Below, piece by piece: positions 42,152 through 52,804 of a stretch of DNA of 64,000 bases (the stretch's first letter is position 1; every line of letters begins with the position of its first letter). The notes beneath the pieces were generated by a model. It saw nothing but the letters and a program-made list of their open reading frames with translations. It had not been told where the DNA came from and did not search any database. The stretch covers positions 124,001 to 188,000 of the forward strand of contig NZ_JBEXMJ010000013.1 in assembly GCF_040610475.1 (NCBI RefSeq). Direction: 5' to 3'. Source of the DNA: Actinopolymorpha sp. NPDC004070. GTDB lineage: Bacteria > Actinomycetota > Actinomycetes > Propionibacteriales > Actinopolymorphaceae. Both the position numbers and the translations under genes were made by a program.

Positions 42152-42877
42152 CTACTCCGGGCGCAGCAGGACGTGGGTGTCCACCGGGCGGAACCCGATC
42201 CGGCCGTACATCCGGTGCCGGTGCGGCTCCGCGGTGAGCCACACCGCACGCGGCTGCAGGCCGAGGGCGTACCTCGCCGCGGCCGCCGAGATCGCCGAGC
42301 CGATCCCCCGGTCGCGCCACTCGGGCAGGACGCCGACCCCCGAGACGTACGCCGTACCGGCCAGTTCCCGGACCTGCGCACAGGCGACGGCCGCCCCGTC
42401 GACCCGGCCGACCAGCAGGTGGAAGGTGGGCGAGGCCAGCACACCGGGGGTCACCAGAGGGGCGAGCTCCACGCCGTAGACACCGAGGAACTCCTCCGCA
42501 CTGTCCGGCGCGCCCACCGTGAGGCCGGCGACCGGGGCCGCCGCCGCGAGCCGGGCCACGCTGCCCAGGACCAGGGCCGGAAGCTCCAGCCACGGCCGGA
42601 ACCCGCGCCGGATGAACTCCGGCTGGGCGGCGTACCTCGTCCGGGTGGTCACCACCCACTGCCCACGCGTCGCCGCGTGCGCGTCCAGCCACTCGGTCGC
42701 CTGGTCCAGCGCGGACGCCGACACCGGCCCCATGGCCTTCGCCTGGGTCGCCCACGGCTGGTCGATCGGGTGGCTCACGCACGGGATGCCGGCCACCACG
42801 GCACTGGCGCCGCTGTCGGCGGGCACGTCCGCCCGGGCCGCCTCCGCGCGGGCCAGCAGATCGGCGAGGTCGGTCAT
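42152..42877 (-). CDS. GNAT-family N-acetyltransferase
   Basis: A 241-residue acetyltransferase. The GNAT core occupies about residues 125-240; the acetyl-CoA site is VSGVGVLPEWRDRGIGSAIS, with the QxxGxG/A equivalent RDRGIGS, and the final beta strand MYGRIGFRPVDTH. The N-terminal half has a second, decayed GNAT-like region. ATG 42877 (MTDLADLL) gives the most compact protein. Convergent with the DAO-like gene; substrate unknown. Confidence 0.85.
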   Translation of the reverse strand: MTDLADLLARAEAARADVPADSGASAVVAGIPCVSHPIDQPWATQAKAMGPVSASALDQATEWLDAHAATRGQWVVTTRTRYAAQPEFIRRGFRPWLELPALVLGSVARLAAAAPVAGLTVGAPDSAEEFLGVYGVELAPLVTPGVLASPTFHLLVGRVDGAAVACAQVRELAGTAYVSGVGVLPEWRDRGIGSAISAAAARYALGLQPRAVWLTAEPHRHRMYGRIGFRPVDTHVLLRPE

Positions 42878-42962
42878 CGCCGGACCCGGGGTGATCGTAT
42901 GAGTGCCACGCCTCACCCTAACGATCACGACCGCGGAGGTCCTCCCCGTTTACCGGTCGAGG

Positions 42963-43232
42963 TCAGCCGATCCGCTGGTCGACGTAACACCAGCGCCAGC
43001 CCTCGCCGCGCTCGAACGACCGGATCACCGGGTGCCCCGTCTGGTGGTAGTGCGCGGTCGCGTGCTGCCACTGGGAGGAGTCGCAGCAGCCGACGTGGCC
43101 GCAGGTCAGGCACAGCCGCAGATGCACCCAGTCGTCGGTGCCCTGCGCCAGGCAATCCTCGCAGCCCTGCGGCGTCTTCGGGGTCACGTCGCCGCTCGCC
43201 TGCGCCAGGTGCGTACAGGCCGGGCTGGTCAT
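42963..43232 (-). CDS. UBP-type zinc-finger protein
   Basis: An 89-residue stand-alone ZnF-UBP domain. Ligands Cys6/His8, Cys24/Cys27, Cys41/Cys44, Cys49 and His57/His63/His67 follow the UBP spacing; HVGCCDSSQWQHATAHYHQTGHP is the domain signature. In eukaryotes this domain binds the free C-terminal Gly-Gly of ubiquitin. The bacterial version is small and of unknown role. Its ATG overlaps the Na+/H+ antiporter stop by 4 nt, so the two are translationally coupled. Confidence 0.9.
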   Translation of the reverse strand: MTSPACTHLAQASGDVTPKTPQGCEDCLAQGTDDWVHLRLCLTCGHVGCCDSSQWQHATAHYHQTGHPVIRSFERGEGWRWCYVDQRIG

Positions 43233-44803
43233 GAGTCGTCGTCCTCCTGTCGGCCGCGGGCCATCATCAGCTGTTCCAGGTCCAGCTCCCGCTCCACCTG
43301 GCGCAGCACCTCCTCCGGGATCCGCTTCTCGTCCCGGGCCTTGACGAAGACGCCGCGCTCGGCGTCCAGCATTCCCAGCCGCAGCCGGCGCATGGTCTCG
43401 GTGGGGGGTTCGCGGTCGGGGTCGCCGAGGCGTTCCCACACCTGGTTGGCGCGGATCTCGGCCGAGTCGCGCAGCCGGTCGACCACGTAGTCGGGGGCGT
43501 CGCCGCGGTCCTCGTCCAGCCTGGCGAGGGCCGCGCGCATGGCGTCCTGGCGTACTTCCGCCTCGGCCAGCAGGTCCTCGCGCGGGTCGTCCCGGCGGAC
43601 ACCGACCAGGCGGACCACCGCGGGCAACGTCAGCCCCTGCGCGACCAGCGTCACCAGAATGACCACGAAAGCGATGAACACCAGCAGTGCGCGTCCGGGG
43701 AACCGCAGCGGGAGGCTGAGCGCCGCCGCCAGCGTCACCACTCCGCGCATACCGGCCCAGGAGACCACCACGACGTCCGGCCACGGCGGATAGGCATGAT
43801 GTGCCCGGTCCAGGCGCAGCATCGGAGGAAGGTACGCGCCGGGGAAAACCCACACGAACCTCCCGACCACGACGGTGGCGACCACGGCCACGGTCGCCGC
43901 GGTCACCTGTTGCCAACCCGACGACAGGGCCTCCACCACCGACCGCATCTGGAGCCCGACGAGGAGGAACAGCGTCCCTTCGAGCAGGAACTGCGTCACC
44001 TTCCACACCGCGTCGATCTGCACCCGTGCCGCCGGGTCGAACATGCGGTCTCGGCGGTGTCCGAGGTAGAGGCCGCAGGTCACCACCGCGACGATGCCGG
44101 AGGCGCCGATGTAGTTCGCGGGTACGAACGCCACGAACGGCGTGAGCAGCGAGATCGTGTTGTCCAGCAGCGCGTCCCGGGTGCGCTGGTGCAGCCATCG
44201 GGCGAGTACGGCGGTCAGCCCGCCGATCGCCAGCCCCCCGAACACCGACAGGCTGAGCTGGCCGACCGCGCCCGCCCACGTCACCGTCGTACCGAGGGCC
44301 GCCGACACCGCCACCCGCAGCGCCACCAGCGCGGTGGCGTCGTTGACCAGGCTCTCCCCCTCCAGGATCGTCACCACCTGGCGGGGAAGGCGCAGCCTGC
44401 GGGCGATCGCGGTGGCGGCCACCGCGTCCGGCGGCGCCACCACCGCACCCAGCGCGAACGCCGCCGCCAGCGGGATCGACGGGACGACGGCGTGCAGGAC
44501 CACGCCGACGAGCGCGGCGATGAACAGCACGTGCCCGAACGCCAGCAGCACGATCGGGCTCAGATTGCTCCGGAACGCCGGGAGCGAGGTGCGGATCGCC
44601 GCGATGTAGAGCAGCAGCGGGAGGATGCCCTCGAGGATGAGGTCGGGCTCGAGGTGGATCTCGGGACCGATCGGGACGAAGGAGAGCGCCACGCCCGCGG
44701 CCACCAAAAGAATGGGGGCGAGCAGGCCGGTTCGCCGAGCCAGCCCGGAAACCAGCCCGACCACCGCCAGCAACAGAACTACGTCGAGCAGGCTCTCACG
44801 CAC
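43229..44803 (-). CDS. Na+/H+ antiporter (CPA1/NhaP family)
   Basis: A 524-residue cation/proton antiporter with about 12 membrane helices. The ion-binding region is GESLVNDATALVA (catalytic Asp in the ND motif), preceded by ALGAVVAPPDAVAATAI; VVSWAGMRGVVTLAAAL is the helix with the conserved Arg. A ~120-residue charged cytoplasmic tail (about 405-524) is helical and ends in a very acidic stretch. GTG 44803 is used. The tail and the coupled UBP finger suggest regulation by a soluble partner, which is an inference. Confidence 0.92.
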   Translation of the reverse strand: MRESLLDVVLLLAVVGLVSGLARRTGLLAPILLVAAGVALSFVPIGPEIHLEPDLILEGILPLLLYIAAIRTSLPAFRSNLSPIVLLAFGHVLFIAALVGVVLHAVVPSIPLAAAFALGAVVAPPDAVAATAIARRLRLPRQVVTILEGESLVNDATALVALRVAVSAALGTTVTWAGAVGQLSLSVFGGLAIGGLTAVLARWLHQRTRDALLDNTISLLTPFVAFVPANYIGASGIVAVVTCGLYLGHRRDRMFDPAARVQIDAVWKVTQFLLEGTLFLLVGLQMRSVVEALSSGWQQVTAATVAVVATVVVGRFVWVFPGAYLPPMLRLDRAHHAYPPWPDVVVVSWAGMRGVVTLAAALSLPLRFPGRALLVFIAFVVILVTLVAQGLTLPAVVRLVGVRRDDPREDLLAEAEVRQDAMRAALARLDEDRGDAPDYVVDRLRDSAEIRANQVWERLGDPDREPPTETMRRLRLGMLDAERGVFVKARDEKRIPEEVLRQVERELDLEQLMMARGRQEDDDS

Positions 44804-44829
44804 GTCACGAGACTAGCCCGGGTTACAAA

Positions 44830-44869
44830 ACCAGCCCCGGCCGCCGCGACCTGCGCCTTCAGGGCTGGT
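44830..44869 (-). terminator. Rho-independent terminator overlapping the 3-hydroxybutyryl-CoA dehydrogenase stop
   Basis: On the minus strand, ACCAGCCC at the gene's last codons pairs with GGGCTGGT after a 24-nt loop and is followed by TTTTGT, a proper U-tract. The stem overlaps the stop codon region. Confidence 0.6.
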
Positions 44870-45728
44870 CGTAGTCGTAGAAGCCTCGCCCGGACTTACG
44901 GCCCAGCTCACCGGCTTCGACCATCCGGGTCAGCAGCTCCGGCGGGAAGAACTTCGGGTCGGCCGTCTCGTCCCAGATGTTGCGGGTGGCGTGCCGCAGG
45001 ACGTCCACGCCGGTCAGGTCGGTGGTGGCCAGCGGTCCCATCGCGTGCCCGAACCCCAGCTTGCAGGCGGTGTCGATGTCCTCGGCGGTCGCGACCCCGT
45101 CCTCTACCAGGCGCACCGCCTCCACCACCAGAGCGGAGATCAGCCGGGTGGTGACGAAGCCGGCGATGTCGCGGTTGACCACGACGCAGGTCTTGCCCAC
45201 CGACTCGGCGAACTCCCGCGCGCGCTCCAGCGTCGCGTCGGAGGTGCGGTGGCCGCGTACCAGCTCACACAGGCCCATCATCGGCACCGGTGAGAAAAAG
45301 TGCGTGCCGACCACCGACTCCGGGCGGTTGGTGGCGGCGGCGATGCGGGTAATCGGGATCGCGGAGGTGTTGGTGGCCAGGACCGTGCCGTCAGGGCAGA
45401 TCCGGTCCAGCTCGGCGAACACCTCCCGCTTGACGTCGAGGCGTTCGAACACCGCCTCCACCACGATGCCGGCCTTGGCGACCGCGGCCAGGTCGGTGGT
45501 CGTGGTGATCCGCTCGAGGATCGCCTCGACCCCTTCCTCGGGGAGCTTGCCCTTGCGGGCGAACGTCTCCAGCGACCGCCGGATGCCGGCCGTCCCGCGT
45601 TCGAGCGCCTCGTCGGCGACGTCGCGCAGGATGACCTGCCAACCGGCCGTGGCGGCCACCTGCGCAATCCCGGATCCCATCAATCCGGAACCGACGACCG
45701 CCACCGTGCGACTAATGAGTTCCGTCAT
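44859..45728 (-). CDS. 3-hydroxybutyryl-CoA dehydrogenase
   Basis: A 289-residue NAD(P)-dependent dehydrogenase of short-chain 3-hydroxyacyl-CoA. Rossmann motif VAVVGSGLMGSGIAQVAATAG (about 9-29); HFFSPVPMMGLCELVRG with catalytic His and the Glu in CELV; NRDIAGFVTTRL and LGFGHAMGPLATTDLTGVDV of the C-terminal dimer domain are all intact. The substrate is acetoacetyl-CoA/3-hydroxybutyryl-CoA, fitting with the thiolase and mutase genes as parts of butyryl- and polyhydroxybutyrate-type metabolism. Divergent from the murA gene. Confidence 0.95.
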   Translation of the reverse strand: MTELISRTVAVVGSGLMGSGIAQVAATAGWQVILRDVADEALERGTAGIRRSLETFARKGKLPEEGVEAILERITTTTDLAAVAKAGIVVEAVFERLDVKREVFAELDRICPDGTVLATNTSAIPITRIAAATNRPESVVGTHFFSPVPMMGLCELVRGHRTSDATLERAREFAESVGKTCVVVNRDIAGFVTTRLISALVVEAVRLVEDGVATAEDIDTACKLGFGHAMGPLATTDLTGVDVLRHATRNIWDETADPKFFPPELLTRMVEAGELGRKSGRGFYDYDQP

Positions 45729-45815
45729 GCAGGCACCTTACGAGAAGACGGCGGCCGACACGGTGAGCCGCTGCCGGCGCGAAGTCGCGGCGTACGACCA
45801 CCAGGAGGGAGACGT

Positions 45816-47147
45816 GTGAGCGGTATGAAAGCAGACACCATGGAGGTGTCGGGCGGCACACCGCTGACCGGTGAGATTTCCGTACGCGGCGCCAAGAACC
45901 TCGTCCCCAAGGCGATGGTGGCGGCCGTGCTCGGCGACCAGCCGTCGACGCTGACCAACGTCCCCCGGATCAGCGACGTCACGATCGTCCGCGAGCTGTT
46001 GGAGCTGCACGGGGTGACCGTGCGCGACGGCGCCGACGGTCCGCACTCGCTGGTCCTCGACCCCTCCCGGGTCGAGCAGGCGACGATGGGCGACATCGAG
46101 GTGCACGCGGGATCGAGCCGGATTCCGATCCTGCTCTGCGGGCCGCTGCTGCACCGCATCGGGCACGCGTTCATCCCCGACCTGGGCGGGTGCCGGATCG
46201 GTGACCGGCCGATCAACTTCCACCTGGACGCGCTCCGGCAGTTCGGCGCGGTCGTGGACAAGCGGCCCGAGGGCCTGCAGATCACCGCGCCGGACGGCCT
46301 CACCGGCACCCAGCTCGAACTCCCCTACCCCAGCGTGGGCAGCACCGAGCAGGTGCTCCTCACCGCCGTCCGCGCCCAGGGGGTCACCGAGTTGCGCAAC
46401 GCCGCCGTCGAGCCGGAGATCATCGATCTGATCTGCGTCCTGCAGAAGATGGGCGCGATCATCAACCTCGACACCGACCGGGTCATCCGCATCACCGGCG
46501 TACGCCGGCTCGGCGGCTACATCCACGAGGCGCTGCCGGACCGGATGGAGACCGCCTCGTGGGCCTGCGCGGCGCTGGCCACCGGCGGTGAGGTGTTCGT
46601 CCGCAACGCCCGCCAGGTCGACCTGATGACCTTCCTGAACGTCTACCGCCGGGCCGGCGGGGAGTTCATGGTCACCCACGAGGGCATCCGGTTCTGGCAC
46701 CCGGGCGGCAAGCTCAACGCCGTCGCACTGGAGACCGACGTCCACCCCGGGTTCATGACCGACTGGCAGCAGCCGCTCGTGGTCGCGCTGACCCAGGCGA
46801 CCGGGCTGTCGATCCTGCACGAGACGGTGTACGAGAACCGCCTGGGCTTCACCGAGGCGCTGGTCCGGCTGGGCGCGCAGATCCAGGCGTTCACCGACTG
46901 CCTGGGCGCCACGCCGTGCAGGTTCGGACGCCGCAACTACACCCACTCGGCGGTGATCTCCGGCCCCACGTCGCTGCGCGGGGCCGACCTCACCGTGCCC
47001 GACCTGCGGGGCGGCTTCTCGTACATGATCGCCGCGCTCACCGCGCAGGGCAGGTCGACGTTGCGCGGGATCGACATCTTCGCCCGGGGGTACGAGAACT
47101 TCCTGCCCAAGCTGGAGGGGCTCGGCGCCCAGGTGGAGGTCCACTGA
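45816..47147 (+). CDS. murA: UDP-N-acetylglucosamine 1-carboxyvinyltransferase paralog with Cys active site
   Basis: A MurA-family enolpyruvyl transferase of 443 residues (PEP plus UDP-GlcNAc, first committed step of peptidoglycan synthesis). Lys29-type residues lie in VRGAKNLVPKAM; the active-site loop PDLGGCRIGDRPI carries the catalytic/fosfomycin-target Cys126, so this copy should be alkylated by fosfomycin. Start GTG 45816 is chosen because GGAGGGA lies 5 nt before it; ATG 45825 would be too distant. It is convergent with a second MurA (31 nt apart) that has Asp at the same place. The two proteins differ strongly in sequence, so they are old paralogs. Confidence 0.9.
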   Translation: MSGMKADTMEVSGGTPLTGEISVRGAKNLVPKAMVAAVLGDQPSTLTNVPRISDVTIVRELLELHGVTVRDGADGPHSLVLDPSRVEQATMGDIEVHAGSSRIPILLCGPLLHRIGHAFIPDLGGCRIGDRPINFHLDALRQFGAVVDKRPEGLQITAPDGLTGTQLELPYPSVGSTEQVLLTAVRAQGVTELRNAAVEPEIIDLICVLQKMGAIINLDTDRVIRITGVRRLGGYIHEALPDRMETASWACAALATGGEVFVRNARQVDLMTFLNVYRRAGGEFMVTHEGIRFWHPGGKLNAVALETDVHPGFMTDWQQPLVVALTQATGLSILHETVYENRLGFTEALVRLGAQIQAFTDCLGATPCRFGRRNYTHSAVISGPTSLRGADLTVPDLRGGFSYMIAALTAQGRSTLRGIDIFARGYENFLPKLEGLGAQVEVH

Positions 47148-47156
47148 CCGGCACGC

Positions 47157-47179
47157 ACCGGCCCGCGCCGCGGGCCGGT
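47157..47179. terminator. Bidirectional terminator between convergent murA genes
   Basis: Perfect 10-bp arms ACCGGCCCGC and GCGGGCCGGT with a 3-nt loop start 10 nt after the plus-strand murA stop; the last arm base is the final stop-codon base of the minus-strand murA. It can serve both genes. Confidence 0.75.
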
Positions 47180-48459
47180 CAGCCGAGGTCGACGGTGTCC
47201 GGCTCGCGCAGCACCTCCGCGCCCAGGCCCTGCAGCACCTCCACCAGGCGGGGATAACCGCGGTCGAGGTGGTGTACGCCGGACACCAGCGTCTCCCCCT
47301 CCGCGACCAGCCCGGCCAGCAGCAGGCCCGCGCCCGCCCGGATGTCGGTCGCCTCCACGGGGGCGCCGGACAGCGCGGGACGTCCCCGGATCACCGCGTG
47401 GTGGCCGTCGGTGCGTACGTCCGCGCCCAGCCGGGCCAGCTCCTGGACGAACCGGAACCGCCCGTCGAAGAGGTTCTCGGTCACCATCGAGGTGCCCTCG
47501 CTGATCGCCGCCAGCGCCACCATCATCGCCTGCAGGTCGGTCGGGAACCCCGGGTACGGCAGCGTCACGACGTTGACCGCGCGCGGCCGCCCCTCCATCC
47601 CGACCGTGAAGCTCACCGGCCCGGTCCGCACCGACGCGCCGGCCCGGGTCAGCTTGTCCAGCACGATGTCCAGGTGGTCGGCCCGGGCGTCCCGGAGGGT
47701 GACTTCCCCGCCGGTCACGACGGCACCGATCGCCCAGGTGCCGGCCACCATCCGGTCCGGCACCACGGTGTGCTCGACCGCGGACAGGTCCGCCGGTCCT
47801 TCCACCTCCAGCGTGGAGGTGCCGATCCCGCCGATCTTCGCGCCCATCTTGGTGAGCATGTCGGCGATGTCGACGATCTCCGGCTCGCGGGCGGCGTTGT
47901 CGATCAACGTCGTACCGCGGGCCAGGGTGGCCGCCAGCAGGAGGTTCTCGGTGGCACCGACGCTCGGGAAGTCCAGCAGGATGGTCGCGCCGTGCAGCCC
48001 CGCCGGGGCCTCGGCCACCACGAAGCCGTGCTCCACACCGATCTGGGCACCCATGCGTTCCAGCCCGGACACGTGCATGCCCAGGCCGCGGGAGCCGATA
48101 CTGTCACCGCCCGGCAACGCCACCTTCGCCCGGCCGGTGCGGGCCACCAGCGGGCCGAGCACCGTGATGGAGGCGCGGAGCCGGCGTACGAGGTCGTAGT
48201 CGGCCTCGTGGTGGATCGACTCGGGCACGTCGATGGTGAGCGTCCCGCTGTCGAACTTCGAGGTGTCGAGCTCACAGCCCATCCGTTTGAGCAGGGCACC
48301 CATGAACGTCACGTCCAGGATGTCGGGCACGTTGTGCAGGACCATACGACCCTGCGTGAGCAACGACGCCGCCATCAGTTTCAGCGCGCTGTTCTTGGCG
48401 CCGCTGACCGGCACCTCGCCCACGAGCCGGTTGCCACCGCGAATTCTCAGCCGTTCCAC
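47179..48459 (-). CDS. murA: UDP-N-acetylglucosamine 1-carboxyvinyltransferase, Asp-type active site
   Basis: A 426-residue MurA of standard length. [18 protein letters not shown] holds the conserved Lys22/Asn23; the active-site loop reads [17 protein letters not shown], so Asp119 replaces the usual Cys. In Mycobacterium tuberculosis the same Cys-to-Asp change makes MurA fosfomycin-resistant. [18 protein letters not shown] and [18 protein letters not shown] with a conserved Arg/Asp pair are also typical. GTG 48459 is the start. This copy is likely the main housekeeping MurA of the organism; that is inferred from its actinobacterial-type loop. Confidence 0.93.
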   Translation of the reverse strand: MERLRIRGGNRLVGEVPVSGAKNSALKLMAASLLTQGRMVLHNVPDILDVTFMGALLKRMGCELDTSKFDSGTLTIDVPESIHHEADYDLVRRLRASITVLGPLVARTGRAKVALPGGDSIGSRGLGMHVSGLERMGAQIGVEHGFVVAEAPAGLHGATILLDFPSVGATENLLLAATLARGTTLIDNAAREPEIVDIADMLTKMGAKIGGIGTSTLEVEGPADLSAVEHTVVPDRMVAGTWAIGAVVTGGEVTLRDARADHLDIVLDKLTRAGASVRTGPVSFTVGMEGRPRAVNVVTLPYPGFPTDLQAMMVALAAISEGTSMVTENLFDGRFRFVQELARLGADVRTDGHHAVIRGRPALSGAPVEATDIRAGAGLLLAGLVAEGETLVSGVHHLDRGYPRLVEVLQGLGAEVLREPDTVDLG

Positions 48460-48607
48460 CCGTGCATGCTATGAGCCCGCGTCCTCACGCCGTGCGGCAC
48501 ACTCGTCGTTCGGGACGAGACCACCCGCCGAGGGTGAGGTGTCCCGGGACCCGCAGTCCTGACGGTCCTGCCAGTCCTGCCCCACGTAAAGGCCCTAGGC
48601 TGCGGAC

Positions 48608-49204
48608 ATGGTCAACCTCACTCGGATCTACACCCGCGCCGGAGACGGCGGGCGGACCCGGCTGGTCGACAACAGCCTGGTCACCAAGACCGACCGCCGG
48701 CTGGCGGCGTACGCCGACGTGGACGAGGCCAACGCGAGCATCGGCACCGCGCTCGCCCTCGGCGATCTGGCCGAGGACGTGGCGGCGGTCCTGGTGGAGG
48801 TGCAGAACGACCTCTTCGACCTGGGCGCCGACCTCGGCAACCCGGTCGACCCAGGCGCCGACCCCGGCGCGGCCCTGCGGATCACCCCGGAGTACGTCGA
48901 ACGCCTCGAGGCGCACTGCGACGCCTTCAACGAGCGGATCGAGCCGCTGCGCTCCTTCGTGCTCCCCGGCGGGACACCCGGCGCCGCCCTGCTGCACACG
49001 GCCCGCACGGTGACCCGGCGGGCCGAACGCACCGCGTGGGCGGCCTGGGAGGAGCACGCGGACACGATGAACGCGGACACGATCAAGTACCTCAACCGGC
49101 TGTCGGACCTGCTGTTCATCCTGGCCCGGGTGGCCAATGCCGAGCGGGGAGACGTGCTGTGGCAGCCGGGCGGCGGGCGGGCCGACCAGGCGGGACGCTC
49201 CTAG
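48608..49204 (+). CDS. ATP:cob(I)alamin adenosyltransferase, PduO type
   Basis: A 198-residue enzyme that makes adenosylcobalamin, the cofactor of the acyl-CoA mutase at 20535. The ATP-binding N-terminus is IYTRAGDGGRTRLVDN (residues 7-22), and the conserved SFVLPGGTPGAALLHTARTVTRRAER carries the family Arg/Glu residues; NRLSDLLFILAR closes the helical bundle. The C-terminus ends in a short flexible tail. ATG 48608 is used. It stands alone between murA and the DUF2550 gene. Confidence 0.95.
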   Translation: MVNLTRIYTRAGDGGRTRLVDNSLVTKTDRRLAAYADVDEANASIGTALALGDLAEDVAAVLVEVQNDLFDLGADLGNPVDPGADPGAALRITPEYVERLEAHCDAFNERIEPLRSFVLPGGTPGAALLHTARTVTRRAERTAWAAWEEHADTMNADTIKYLNRLSDLLFILARVANAERGDVLWQPGGGRADQAGRS

Positions 49205-49209
49205 CGCAT

Positions 49210-49233
49210 CCGTCGGGGTCGGCCGGTCGACGG
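49210..49233. terminator. Short hairpin between convergent cobalamin and DUF2550 genes
   Basis: Arms CCGTCG and CGACGG with a 12-nt loop begin 6 nt after the adenosyltransferase stop and end 6 nt before the stop of the minus-strand gene. Weak but well placed. Confidence 0.4.
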
Positions 49234-49238
49234 AAGCC

Positions 49239-49679
49239 TCAGAGCGGTGCGTGCCGGCGGCCCGGCGGGGCCGCCTCCAGCCACACCAGGAAGCCGGTCA
49301 GTGCGTCCTCGGCCATCGCCAGCTCGACCGTCCGGCCGGCCTGCTCACACTCGACCACCACGTGGCCGGCGTAGAGCCCGAGCGCCTCGTTGGCTGCCGG
49401 GTCGCGGCGGGCCTGCACGATCAGGTCGTTCCGGGAGAACGACCGACGGGGCCGCAAAGCGTAGGAGAAGACCGGAAACCACTCCACGGTGTCTCCGGCG
49501 TACCGGGCGACGCCGAGTGACCAGCCCTTGCCGTTGGCCTGCTTGTGCAACCTGAGGCTGGAGTCGAAAGTGCCGCCGCCGCGTTGCAGCAGGCGGCGGC
49601 GAAATGCCAGCCCGGCGAGACACAGGACGACGAGCACGAGGATCAGCCCGGCGAACTCGAGGATGATCTCGAGCATCAT
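49239..49679 (-). CDS. DUF2550 family membrane protein, downstream of atpC
   Basis: A 146-residue protein with one N-terminal transmembrane helix (EIILEFAGLILVLVVLCLAGLAF) and a cytoplasmic domain rich in beta strands (GWSLGVARYAGDTVEWFPVF). From memory, DUF2550 proteins sit directly after atpC in many actinomycetes; function unknown. There is a 133-nt gap to atpC. Start ATG 49679 or the ATG one codon later. Confidence 0.88.
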   Translation of the reverse strand: MMLEIILEFAGLILVLVVLCLAGLAFRRRLLQRGGGTFDSSLRLHKQANGKGWSLGVARYAGDTVEWFPVFSYALRPRRSFSRNDLIVQARRDPAANEALGLYAGHVVVECEQAGRTVELAMAEDALTGFLVWLEAAPPGRRHAPL

Positions 49680-49812
49680 CTGCGCCCGCCGGGACAGTGG
49701 CGCCTTCGGGCAGGACGGCAGGCTGAAGGACGGCGGGCGGGCTCACGGGAGGGCGTGCGCGGCGCGGCCGCATGACCTGTCGCTGCTGCCACACCCACCC
49801 CCCGCCCAGCCG

Positions 49813-50205
49813 TCAGGAAGCCATCTCGACAGCGCGTACGCGGGCCTCGGCGCGGCGTACGTGTTCGAGAGCTTCCTGGTCGTTCTCGCCGGCCGATCGG
49901 GCCCGCTCGAGTTCCTGCCGCGCCGCCTCGAGATCGATCTCGTGGGACATCTCGGCGTATTCGGCAAGAATCGACACCCGGTCGTTCGCGACCGAGAGGA
50001 ATCCGCCCTGGACCGCGGCGACGTAGATCTCCGACTCAGGCGTGCGTACCTCGACCACGCCGTCGACCAGGAGACCCAGGACCGGCGCGTGCCCGGGCAG
50101 GATCCCGATGTCACCTTCGGACGTACGGGCGATGACAGTCGTCGCCTCGCCCGACCAGACCGTGCGGTCCGGTGCGACCAGCTCGACGTGCAGGGGCTCT
50201 GCCAC
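49813..50205 (-). CDS. atpC: ATP synthase F1 epsilon subunit
   Basis: A 130-residue central-stalk regulator. The N-terminal beta barrel reads LHVELVAPDRTVWSGEATTV and GILPGHAPVLGLL, followed by two C-terminal helices with LEAARQELERARSAGEN. GTG 50205 is chosen because AGGAGGA lies 7 nt upstream. A 221-nt gap with a strong hairpin separates it from atpD, unusual within an atp operon. Confidence 0.95.
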   Translation of the reverse strand: MAEPLHVELVAPDRTVWSGEATTVIARTSEGDIGILPGHAPVLGLLVDGVVEVRTPESEIYVAAVQGGFLSVANDRVSILAEYAEMSHEIDLEAARQELERARSAGENDQEALEHVRRAEARVRAVEMAS

Positions 50206-50426
50206 CGTGAATCCTCCTGGCCTGAATTCGGTCTCGCCTGAATTCGTTCTGGGGAGAATACCCGCTCCCGGGCATTCCACTTCCGGCTACCCCGCACCAC
50301 CGAACCACTGCCCGACAAGAGCCGAGCATGTGCCGGATCGGTGCAGGTTCTGCCGACAGGGCCTCCCGGGCGGCCTGCGCCCGGGAGGCCCCGATCGTCA
50401 CATCTGTACCGCGTACCGCGAGCCGG
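50206..50426 (-). promoter_or_regulatory. atpD-atpC intercistronic region with a strong hairpin
   Basis: The 221-nt gap holds a perfect 13-bp hairpin (arms GGGCCTCCCGGGC and GCCCGGGAGGCCC at 50359-50371 and 50379-50391, 7-nt loop) 35 nt after the atpD stop on the minus strand. No U-tract follows. It could be a partial terminator or processing site that lowers epsilon synthesis. An 11-bp near-repeat (GCCTGAATTCG-like) at 50221-50230 and 50237-50246 lies closer to atpC. Confidence 0.7.
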
Positions 50427-52801
<2,375 letters not shown>

Positions 52802-52804
52802 GGC

